Of a stretch of 64,000 nucleotides of DNA, positions 45,220 through 55,004 are shown piece after piece; position 1 is the first letter of the stretch, and every line of letters starts with the position of its first letter. The notes beneath the pieces were generated by a model. It was not told the DNA's origin. It ran no database searches and saw only the letters and a program-made list of their open reading frames with translations. The stretch is from Ancistrus triradiatus (taxonomy: Eukaryota > Chordata > Actinopteri > Siluriformes > Loricariidae), in NCBI GenBank assembly GCA_025084515.1, contig JAJAGP010000018.1, positions 461,466 through 525,465 of the forward strand, in the 5' to 3' direction. The position numbers and the translations under genes were made by a program.

Positions 45220-46215
45220 ACTTGCGTCTGATCACATATGTTGTCATGCATCAATCGGCTAAAAAAACAGCGCTAATAAACTGTGACATCACCCTCGAGT
45301 GCCGCCGCCGAACGTGGATGCAAAACACGGGTCACGCGCAAAATAAATATGCATCACGCTCCGCTCTCACACTGATTCGTGCGAGATGTACACGAGCTGA
45401 TTGGAATTTTTTAAAAGGTCATTACAGCGCAGTGCTTAGCCGTGCGAAATAAACACAGATGGTTTCGGTAGGGATATTAAGGAAAAAAATCCCATAACTC
45501 ATCACTGTCATAAATCAACGTCAGATAGCAGCAAGGCGGCCTGACATCATCCATAAAGCACCAGGAAAAGACAAGATGAACATTTCATCAGAAGGTGACA
45601 GACAAACGCATGACGGCATTATTTATTTGCGCTACGACTGAATAATTCAGGGAACTCGCAGTCCGCGCAACGTCAAGGTGTTGCGAACGCCGGTAACAAG
45701 TCTTGTTTAAAATGGCGCTGTTTTAATTAAACCAGACAACTTCGGAGGTGAAAGAGGCTCTAGAGTCGAATCCTGGGTTTACAGAACATTGATCTGGACT
45801 GGCAACCCATCAAGGGTGTTCCGCTCAGTGCGCCCAGTTCCTTCCACGTTAGGCTCCAGACCCCACAGATAAATGGGGTAAAGATCTGCTTCGCATTTCC
45901 ACAAACTGGACCATTAATCTGACTTTCAGCATCTCAACCTAAGGCAAGCTTCTTATAATAATACAGGGCCTAATGTTAAGCAATTAAATAATGTGAAAGC
46001 CAAGAGGCTCCCATGTGCTGCAAGCCTCTTAGAGACTATAAATGAACTTCACACATGAACAACGGATAAACTACAGATTAGAGACACACCGAAATGTCTG
46101 ATGGAAAAGGTTGGGCAAAAGAGTGGCTACCAAAGAGTGGCGACGAACTCAGATAGTGAACAAACAGTACTTTGAAAACTGAGGCGACAACTGTCATTTT
46201 TGCTGCGTGATCATG
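45220..46215. other. Unique stretch, candidate conserved non-coding island
   Basis: The part 45.22-45.70 kb is unique, rich in CpG and in words such as AAATATGCATCACG and TTTTAATTAAACC. A 97-codon open frame (45159-45452) has no domain. Island status is an inference from composition and lack of repeats. Confidence 0.35.
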
Positions 46216-46224
46216 GGAGGTGTC

Positions 46225-46385
46225 CCAAAATGGTTCCTTAACTATTCCCTACATTTAACATACCATATAAGCGACTGTGATAGCCTCAAGGTTAAGATAC
46301 TGGACTGTGGGTTCAAATCTCACCTCTGCCAAGAAGCTACCATTCGCTGAGAAAGGTCCTTCTCACTCTGGGTAATGGTGTCTAC
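46225..46385 (+). mobile_element. Small fish repeat followed by SINE-like copy 5
   Basis: TGGTTCCTTAACTATTCCCT and ACATACCATATAAGCGA match a phrase also present at 52.88-52.93 kb. The SINE portion (about 46268-46385) has GTGATAGCCTCAAGGTTAAG as a mutated A box and GGTTCAAATCTCACC as a B box, and is then truncated. Confidence 0.55.
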
Positions 46386-46394
46386 TAAAGGTAA

Positions 46395-46800
46395 GCTTGT
46401 AGAGCAGTACAGTGTTAATTCGTTCCAAAAGGTTTGTCGAGAACCGAAAACGACGAGTACCGAGCACATTTTTTTCCAATAAGGAGTAACGAAAAATTTA
46501 ATGAATCTGTTCCAGACCCACAGAAAATCCACACTTTATAAGGCATTATATTTATAAGGCACTTTATAAGGCTTTATAAGGCATTAATGGAGCTGTATTG
46601 TACAGGAGCTCCCCGATTTACGATGCGGATATGTTCCGACAAATCCATCATAAGTTAAATGTATCATGAGTTGACGAGTTTGGTGGAGCTTATTTTATAA
46701 TAAAGTGTTTAAAACTGTCATGTAATTTAGTGAGTTAAGTATTGAAAGTGAAAAGTAAAGGCAAAACACTTACTCTATTGGTGAACTCAGGGCAACTCAT
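46395..46800. mobile_element. Decayed TIR element family, copy 2, with a second insert
   Basis: TTAATTCGTTCCAAAAGG and GAGAACCGAAAACGACGAGT, plus AGGCAAAACACTTACTCTAT, match the copy at 27985. Within it, at about 46603-46670, GGAGCTCCCCGATTTACGAT begins a different element-like block, consistent with a nested insertion. A small run of TTTATAAGGC repeats lies at 46536-46585. Confidence 0.5.
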
Positions 46801-46884
46801 ACCATTAAAAAGGTGTTGTTTCTTTAAATTATTGTTTTTTTTTTATATTGACACAGTCCAAAGTCGGAGTAGTAGCAACAAAAA

Positions 46885-47735
46885 CTGCTTCTTTAGTGTC
46901 AAATAGAAACAATCCCAAAATCGGATTGCAATCAACAATACAACCCTCATGCGATTAACTGCAGTTAATTTGTTTTTAACATATTAAATATTGACAGTCT
47001 TTTTCCTTCTTGGTTTTCCCCTTTTCTTTCACTCTTTTAATCAGAGCAAATGTAAATCAGGTTGAAACAGAGAGTGGGAGATGAACTCATAGTGAACAGG
47101 CTAATAAAAAGCGTTAAAAAGGTTAATAATCCGATCATAGTGGTCATGTACACGGCATACTCCGATCTAGAAATCAGATTAAATAAACCGATAAAGAGAG
47201 CTGGATTTTATTTCAGTAATCAGATTTCTCATTGCGTGTATACCAGTTACCTGATTTAGCAGGCTAGTGGAAAAAAACAGGTGGGGGATTCTCTCATGGG
47301 ATCTGGCAACCCTGGAATTAAACGCAGCACCCGCTGAACGGCTGTCGGTCACTTTGTGGAGACTCTGAATCGCAGTATGTATTCAAGAAAATGAAGAGTT
47401 TGATTATTTAATATAAAAAATTGAAAGTCTTTCCGTGAGTTTATTGTCTGGTTGCAAAGTAGAAATCTGATTATTGTATGGGTCGTGTAAACCCGCAGTT
47501 TTCCTGTTATCTGACTACTCAAGTGCATGTATACTCGTTGATGGGATTACTGATAAAATCAGATTTTCTGCAGTTATCTTCTTTAATGACAAATAGAAAC
47601 AAGTTTGGATTAACCTTAATGAACAGTGCAAACCTCATGCGATTAACCACAATTAAATATTTGATTCTCCTGACAGCATTAAAAGGAAAACAATATTTTT
47701 CTTCCTTGGTCTTCCCTTTCTTTCCCCCATTTAAT
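46885..47735. repeat. Local direct repeat pair, about 690 bp apart
   Basis: Blocks at 46885-47040 and 47570-47735 share CTTCTTTA.TG.CAAATAGAA, CCTCATGCGATTAAC and the CTTCCTTGGT.TTCCC region. The space between carries inverted-type words (AATCAGATT, GTATACCAG) related to 3985-4280. The open frames on both strands here (179 and 168 codons) show no domain. Confidence 0.65.
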
Positions 47736-47739
47736 CCTT

Positions 47740-48640
47740 TGACTTGGTGCCCAAATACTATAACTAAGCGAAGTGATAATGCAGGTGGTGGCGCCCCTGT
47801 ATCCAACCCGACATGTGCAGACGTAGCGGTTTTGTTGTGTTGCTGCATTAATAAGCACACAGATCGTAACGTCCACTCTAAACCGGGCGAATCTTTGCAC
47901 CTGATCCCATTGACTGTAATTCCATTTACAGCCCACCCCCGACCCAAATCCACACCTGCACATTGGCGTGGCGTAGGAGTCAGATGGAGAGACCTTTCTA
48001 ATCGGGTTATTTGGTGAAGCCGCATAACGCCCGAAAGCCAGCTGTCTGGAGAGCTTTCCGTATGTTCAGCATGTGTGGGTAATGAAATTTAACAGCGTGG
48101 CTAGTGGCAGGCCATTGTCCTCTGGCCGCCCGAGCTCCTCGTGTGCAGTTCCCCTTGAGCGGAGTCACCAGGGCATTGCTGCTTCGCTCTCAAAAGGCGG
48201 ATTAGCGGGGCGGACAAAAGCGGGCCGCCATGTCAGGGCCCCAGCACCTGCCGAATGACACGCTGCTTTCGACGTCCGTTTTATTGTTGCTGAGGGCGGG
48301 GCGATTCATGCATACGCTCACAGCATCTGCTACATCCAAGAAATTTGATGAAATGACGTACAATTATTACATCACTGAAGATTAAATCAGTTACTTTGCA
48401 TAATATACAAAAATATACACTGTCCAGTGCGGTAGAGTGAAGGATATAGCATTTTTAATGACTTTGTTACCATTTATTAGCTTAATTCACTTCTATTTAA
48501 TCCGGCCACTGCCAGTGATCGCATTTGCCTGAGTATTTACACCTCTCTCCTCTCCTGCATATTATCGCGTCCTCTGCTAGTTAAACCCCATTTTGAGTTT
48601 GAGTTCCCAGACATGACCAGCCATATCTGAACGATCCCGG
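47740..48640. other. Unique, partly GC-rich stretch
   Basis: The portion 48.05-48.30 kb is CpG-rich and unique (for example GGCGGATTAGCGGGGCGGAC). No exon with recognisable product is seen. It could be a regulatory island. Confidence 0.35.
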
Positions 48641-48644
48641 GATC

Positions 48645-49190
48645 ATTTCCCAGCACTCCAACAGCGACCCCTATCCAGACCTGCAAAGGACTGGTGTTTT
48701 GCAGGGCAGTGCTTACGCCTATTTTGGAAAGGGGAAGGTAACAAAGCCCTCCGTGACCTACCATGCTCCAGCCCAACCATGCCCAGGCCATGCCAGAGGG
48801 CAGTAACTCTCTCCCAGCTCCGGTTGGCTGGGGACAAGTGACTGTGCATCAGACTAAAAATTGCCATTATTTGTTATTTTATTCAGCATATTATTTATCC
48901 ATTAATATCTACTTAGTTCCTTTTTTATGGACGATTACTACAAACTTATTTGACCAGATAAATTAGTTCCATTCTTAACATTTCTCATGTACGCCACCCA
49001 AGCAGGGTTTTGGTCCTCCCAAGGTTTCTTCCTCATAACATTTAGGGAGATTTTCCTCCCCACTATCGCTCTAGGCCTGCTCAATTTGGGACTGGTCGTA
49101 GACAGAAGATAATCTAGAGTTGTAAAGCTGCTTTGAGACAATGCTTCATTTTAAAAAAGTGCTACAGATATAAATCTGACTTGATTTGAC
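48645..49190 (+). repeat. Common fish dispersed repeat, longest copy
   Basis: Blocks in order are GGGATCATTTCCCAGCACTC, GAGGGCAGTAACTCTCTCCC, GGTCCTCCCAAGGTTTCTTC, GCTGCTTTGAGACAATGC and a tail ATAAATCTGACTTGATTTGA. The copy at 54.67 kb shares the first half, and those at 31.7 and 21.2 kb share the second. The repeated-pentamer type tail suggests a non-LTR or SINE-like retroelement, but the class is uncertain. Confidence 0.7.
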
Positions 49191-49194
49191 TTGA

Positions 49195-50155
49195 CCCCGT
49201 CTAAGTGGCATAAAGCAGGGGAAAAACATTTAGTCGGCTGAAATTGTGTATCATTTTCGAAACATAACTTTTGATACTGTGCAATGGTTTGCTTTATATA
49301 TTTTATCCCTGGGTTTAGATCTGTCAGCTAATGACGTGAAAATCCTGAAGGTTATACAGAGCCAGTTGAGAAAAAGGGGCGGAAACATTTTATTAATATG
49401 CATCGAGTGCACCTTACAATACAGTACAGCGATTCACAGCAAAAGAGTCCACGGGATAAAAACATCGTGTAGACATCCGGCGAAAGTACCTAACAAGAAT
49501 AATCGAATGAAATAAAAGAGCGTTCTGTCTCTTTCGCTCTAAAAGTGCTACTTTTTAGTGTTTGGTGATTAAATGGCCTCATTATTGGCGCACTGTAAAA
49601 GCGTAACACAACGGATTCAACAGATCTGGGACTCGGAGGCCCTTTCAGCACGGTCGCGTCCCATGCGGTCGTAGGCTCTACATGTGGAAGTTCATCGGTA
49701 AAACATTCTCTGTCGGTTTTTAGAGATATCATCCAAGTGTACAATCCATCTGGGCGTTCCATTTAGGACTTTGTGTGCTTATTTTGCAAATTCACAAGAC
49801 AACCTCAGACAGCTTTATGCAGTCACATGAGTGTACATAAGGCATTTCTATTTCCCTTGGATCCATGGACTATTTTCCCACGAGCATGCAAGCCAGCGCT
49901 GGCTTTATAACGGCTGTCATTGAGACATGATTGATTCTTTAATGGTATGTTCCTCCACCAATATATTATCTTCAGGAAAGCAATTCGGTGGTGCGCGAAA
50001 CCAAAAGGGAGAAAGGAAATGGATGGAAATCATATTACAGACTACGTTTGTGGAATGCACACTGTGTACCAATGCATAGCGCCAGCACGCTAGCGAATCG
50101 CTACACCGAAACACCTAAAGGAAAGTGCTCAGCGGTCGCCCTTCTCACTTATGTG
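49195..50155. other. Unique stretch, no gene seen
   Basis: Only short frames without domains. No RNA gene is recognised. Confidence 0.4.
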
Positions 50156-50159
50156 AGCT

Positions 50160-50298
50160 CCCACTAAAGCTCACAAAGATTGGAATGAACACCAGTAGTA
50201 TTATGGAGGGATGAATTCACGTTTGTCAATATGTTATATATGGTCATTACGGCATTGCGAAAACAACAAGTCTAATGGTGGCCTAAGACTTTTGCAGT
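50160..50298. mobile_element. Right-end fragment of Tc1-type element (family of 16921-17400)
   Basis: AAAGCTCACAAAGATTGGAA, then TATATGGTCATTACGGCATT and TGGCCTAAGACTTTTGCAG, match the right part of the element at 16921-17400. The left part is missing. Confidence 0.65.
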
Positions 50299-50304
50299 GC
50301 TGTA

Positions 50305-51105
50305 CAGATGCGAGTTGGCTGGAGTCTTTTTGATTGGAGGAAGCTCTTTCAATTTGACCTCACACTTCTCTCAGAGAAACTACAGAGCTATTAAGGAGAA
50401 CTGTGTGATTTTCTTTTCCAGTAGCCTACCATCCCCCATGGTAGCCAGTAAAATAAATAACCTTACAAACCATTTACCCTTTTCGCAGAACGGTTAAGGG
50501 CACGAGAAAAATGAACTACTCAGCTGGTTGAAATAGGTTCACATATTGATTGGTATGCTGCTGAAGTTGACGCCGTCCATTTGTAATAAGCCAGCATTTT
50601 TTGTTTTTGTTTTGCTTTTTTGAATGGGGTCGGTACCACTCAACCGCTGGGCGAAAATGCCAGCGCGATCGGATTAAATGGCGGTAGGTGAAAAAGGGAA
50701 CGGTTTATCTCAGACAAACCACAGTTATCAGTGCTCGGCCTGTGGCAAATAACAGCACGGCAGACGCAGAGCAAAGCAAATTGGAAGTCTTTTTTTAAAC
50801 GTGCTATACGTGTCACCTGGGAAAAAAAAACACACGTAGCTAAAAAATAGAGATGTTCGTTTCGGATCGTATCGGCAAAGTACTTTCGGTGTCAAACATT
50901 AGAATATCAAACACGGGTGTAAGGTTTCCTGGCGTGTCGGGTTCCGGATGTGTGTTTCTTGGATGTTTCTGCTTTGCCAGGGGCTCCAGAGTCTCAGCTC
51001 TCCTGCAGTCAAGGGAATCGCTAGGTATCGCTCAGCAATTATCTATAATGAGTTCCTTTAATCAAGAAACAGATATGGCTGGTTTTCAATGCTATTTTTA
51101 ACTTT
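50305..51105. other. Unique stretch, no gene seen
   Basis: No gene is recognised. Frames of 66-82 codons have no domain. Confidence 0.4.
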
Positions 51106-51107
51106 CT

Positions 51108-51680
51108 CTGTCTGAAAAGTTTGTGAACCCTTTGGAATTGTATATTTCTGCCTAAATATGACCTGAAATTTTAAGAGTCGCACTTAAGAAGAATTAGAGT
51201 CTGTTGTTTTCAGTCAGTGGGATGCCTATCAAGTGTGAGTGGGCACAATGTTTTATTTAAAGAACTGCCAGAAAGAAGTGCATCATGGTAAGAACCTAAA
51301 AGCTTTCCAAGGACCTCAGAAAAAGAGTGAGAGAACCATCTCAAAAGGGTTTGGGACTCCATCAATCCCCAAATCAACACCATTTCAAGACCAATACTTG
51401 GTCGACCAAACAGCACTCACTCAAAGAGCAAGGCGTGTAGCAGTCTACAAGGTGACAAATGAACCCGAGGTAACTTCTAAGCAATTAAAGGCCTCTCCCT
51501 TATTGTCTACCATCAGGAGAACACTGAATAGCAATGGTGTGCCTGGTAGGGCTGCAGGGAGAAAGCCACTGCTCTTAAAAAAGGACATCGCCCATCACGT
51601 GGCACATGGACAATCCAGAAGGCTAATGGTAAAACATTTTGTAAACAGATGAGACCCAAAATTCGCTTGGTTTTCGCTTG
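51108..51680 (+). pseudogene. Truncated Tc1-like transposon, 5' half with transposase N-terminus
   Basis: The element starts near TGAAAAGTTTGTGAACCCTT, the end of a Tc1-like family I recall from fish. An open frame from 51239 carries the degraded helix-turn-helix region, with recognisable pieces TSKQLKAS, TIRRTLNSNGVPGRAAGR and KPLLLKKDI, where the family has the second half of the DNA-binding domain and the linker. It stops at about 51650, before the catalytic core. The 3' half is absent. Confidence 0.75.
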
Positions 51681-51689
51681 GTTCTACCA

Positions 51690-51875
51690 AATTGACCCTT
51701 GCTTAGATACAAATGTGTACTTTGTAAATTCCAGTAGAGTCTTTAAATCTGCCCTGCAACCCTGACTAGGACAAAGCGTGGTTAATACGTTGTTTAAAAA
51801 ACATTCCTTGGTATTTAGGTGCCTTTGAACAAATAACGTTGATGATTTGAAATTGCCAACCCCTGAAACTCCAGA
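51690..51875. other. Short unique spacer
   Basis: No feature is recognised. Confidence 0.4.
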
Positions 51876-51879
51876 CGTG

Positions 51880-52310
51880 GACGAGGTTCACAACTTCATT
51901 ACTTAAGTACAGATACTATTGGTCAAATGTTACTTTGATGCAAGTGAAAGTGGTAACATTAGATGTTTACTCAAGTTACTTGCTTTCAATAATACTCAAG
52001 TATTATTAGTCCGTTGCGTTGTTGTAATACTGCCACAACTCTTACAATACTCAATGCCCTAATAACTGATGTTCAAATTCAAAAATGCATTTTAGAAAAG
52101 GAAAAAAAAAAATCATTTACTGACTTTCGAAGCTTCTTCCCAGTAACAAGTAACGAGGACCTTGGTAGAAATGTAGTGGAGGGAAACGTAAAATATTTGT
52201 CTTTAAAATGCATAAAATATAATACTACAGTAAAGTAGAGATACTCAAAGAGCGTACTTCAGTGCAGTACTCAAGTAAATGTACTTTGTTACTGTCTGCC
52301 TTTGTCACAC
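51880..52310. mobile_element. Non-autonomous TIR element with 'ACTTAAGTA' ends
   Basis: The left side has CACAACTTCATTACTTAAGT. The right side has GTACTCAAGTAAATGTACTT then TGTTACTGTCTGCC, an inverted counterpart. This is a widespread fish repeat type by recall. The superfamily is probably hAT, but I could not fix a target duplication. Confidence 0.55.
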
Positions 52311-52319
52311 ACACCCACT

Positions 52320-53855
52320 CACTTGATCCACACTGCCTAGTCCTTTAGATAGAGCTGCCTAGGCAAGAATTAAAGTCTGTCAACTCCTCAGGAACCGCTT
52401 GGCAGTTGGAAGCCCTTTGCCAACCAATTCGGAGAACACTGGTAGAGCTGAACGGCTGCCGCTGAGCCAAGGTGCTAGATCTGAGACTGGCTGTGGCTGT
52501 GATCTGCAGACAGCCATGGCAGCCTCGAATTGACTCGCAATCTAAATCCAGCAGAGCCCAAGCGTCTTAATGGAGAGAGAGACACCTCTGGATTCTCTAA
52601 CGGTGCCTCCTTATGGCCTCCCGAGTCGAATAAGCAGATTGGTTAGCAGCAGTCTTACTAGCAATTGACTAGAATTGAAACTGCATTGTGTTTTATTGTA
52701 TTGCATTAGCAACAGATGTTCTCACAAAGTGTTCTCACAAAGACAAAACAACAATGTAACACCAGGCTCAAATGGGAAACCAGATTTTATACTGGTATTT
52801 AATAAATTATTGTGATTTAAAATTAAAACGTTTGATCTAGGACTGTCAAAATTGCTATTTGACCATATAAGGTTATAGGGTTGACTGAAATGGTCCCCTA
52901 ATCACTATTCCCTACATTCCACACCATATATAGAACCATGAGCCTACAGGGAACAGAACTATAAATGATTCAGGGAACTTTCTTATATCTTATATGACTT
53001 TCCTATTTACTTGAATTCAGTGGAACTGCACGATTTGACATCATGCCTGGCACACAAGATAAGTTTGCATGTACCTACTGAATAGAGATCCAGCAGTACA
53101 CCACCCTCCCAAATCTTAATCCCAATCCTCACCTGACCCACCCCGAGGTAGCTGGATCAACCTTTAGTGTATTAACTAATAAAATGTGATTATACTTTTG
53201 AGTTGTTAGACAGCACTAGTATGCAAGTCGAAAACAGTGTCTAATGGCCACCATTTAGTCAAGCATCGCACATAAACATGATTACGTCAAACCATGTAAA
53301 CCGAAATACAATGTCTTTCCTTGAGCTCGAAAGATAAAAAAGGTCTGATTTCATGTTTCATTTGGCAGTCTTGGCCAAATCCTGGGAACTCTCCATTCCC
53401 CTCTCCCTCAAGGGTGTTCAGTTTCAGTTGAGCTGACTACTGCACATCTCTTGGACCGGGGATACACTGGCTGGCCAAAGATTTTTCTGGAAACCGTATA
53501 AGCTCTGGGGTGCAGAGGATCAAATGGTTATTAATTTGTAATTGCAGTAGGCAGGGTTAAATCAGGTCGCAGAGTTACTAAAAAGCCTGCTGGTAACAAC
53601 CGCCAAAACAAACAATAACCTTGAACTTAAGGGGGGCGTTTAATGGTCTTGGAGGAACTGGAGTCATCCTGGGGGAATCCTGGTTCAAGATAACTGCCCT
53701 GCAGTGACCTCTATGCAAGGTTTCGAAAGACAGCATTTCTGCATTCTGACCAAGCCAAGTTAGGGCGGGTTTATAGGGAAGTTGGTTTTACTCAGCGAGG
53801 AAGAGAAATCCACAGCAGGGGTTTTTATACAGTGCTGTTCAGTGGAAATCATATA
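52320..53855. other. Unique stretch, no gene seen
   Basis: No gene is recognised. GTCCCCTAATCACTATTCCC at about 52892-52911 echoes the small repeat at 46.23 kb. Paired NFI-like words (TTGGCAGTTGGAAGCCC, TTTGCCAA) occur at about 52401-52424. Confidence 0.35.
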
Positions 53856-53864
53856 AGCAGCATA

Positions 53865-54440
53865 ACAATTTGAAGCTATTATATACATTTCAGATTTTTA
53901 CTCTTTGGTATGTTCTCCCTTTTGCTATAACAACAGCGTGCACTCCAGCTGGCATGGACTCCAGTAGAGCGAGTGTGCATTAAACCTGATCATCCACGTA
54001 ATCCCGCATTATTTCCTAATATTCCACAGAGCACCCTGTGTAGTTGCTGAACACATGACTTTCTGTCTTCAAGTGCCCCCATAAATGCTCGATAGGGTTC
54101 AGCTAAGGTGACTGTGGAGCAAAGTCCTTGATAGTCAGCCTGCCTTGATCTTTTTTGGCCTTCGTGTAGTTGTTGTGTCATTACAAATCCTTCTCCACAA
54201 AGACCCAAACAAAGGTTTTCCCCAGTGCGCTCAGACTTTTGGCCCCTTCTGTACATGGAACCAGTTTGGCTTTTACACAGTGGACACTACGCAAACATAT
54301 GCAGCATTTGCTGAGACAAGATTGGGAAAGAGACACAGAACAATCCTGCGGAACTACCTCAAAGGGAAGCGTTCCAAAGAGTACTCCCAATGTCAGATAG
54401 CACAGGGATCATCAGAAATGGCAATAAAGTGGCCAGGAAT
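53865..54440 (-). pseudogene. Tc1-type transposase 3' remnant with KEYT box, copy h
   Basis: At 54067-54120 the minus strand reads APQSP, a stop codon, then LNPIEHLWGHLK, the block around the third catalytic residue (glutamate kept) of Tc1-type transposases. Further right, at 54181-54390, the sequence matches copy g at 41.64-41.9 kb, and the KEYT box ends it (plus-strand reading LKGKRSKEYSQCQIAQGSS). It is inactive because of the stop and the loss of the N-terminal domain. Copies g and h show that the box and the DDE remnant belong to one element family. Confidence 0.65.
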
Positions 54441-54519
54441 ATGATACCCTGCAAAATGGTCGATACGGAGCATTTTCAGCAACTTCTACAGTATAAACTG
54501 TTGATCTTATAGGAGATAA

Positions 54520-54660
54520 TACACTGCCTGGCCAAAAAAAAAGGTCACATACTGTATTATTTCGTCCGTCCGCCTTTAGCTTTGATTTTGAGCTGTGTTT
54601 CAGTACTAGTTCCTGCCCCACACATCATGTTCATCCGCTTCAGCTTCACTAAAGCTGTTT
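54520..54660. mobile_element. Tc1-type end fragment (CACTGCCTGGCC)
   Basis: ACACTGCCTGGCCAAAAAAA followed by AGGTCACATACTGTATT resembles the inverted end of another fish Tc1-like family. Only one end is seen. Confidence 0.45.
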
Positions 54661-54664
54661 CCGT

Positions 54665-55000
54665 CATCAGCTCCAGTCCCACCATACCCGGGCCACACCA
54701 GAGGCAGTAACTCTCTCCCTCCTCCGGTTATCTGGTGACAAAGTGCCGCCAAGGACTTTCCTGCTTAGACTCAAGATCCTGGAGTGACTGCGTATCGGAC
54801 TACTTAATGCCGATGTGCATATTTTACATTTTATTTGAACTATGAGTCCATGACTTTAGTTTCATTCTTACATTTATCATCTACGTTACCCAAGGATGTT
54901 GGGTCCCTTTTTGAGTCTTGGTCCTCCCAAGGTTCCTTCCACATAACACTTAGGGAGTTTTTCCTTGCCACTGTCGACCTGGCCACCACCATGCCCACCA
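54665..55000 (+). repeat. Common fish dispersed repeat, plus copy
   Basis: GAGGCAGTAACTCTCTCCCT, GGTCCTCCCAAGGTTCCTTC and GGGAGTTTTTCCTTGCCACT match the copy at 48645-49190, with the tail missing. Confidence 0.7.
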
Positions 55001-55004
55001 AACG

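Noticed and set aside
47478..48025. 179- and 168-codon frames open on opposite strands
   Set aside because: They overlap each other and run through a local direct repeat. No domain or coding periodicity is apparent.
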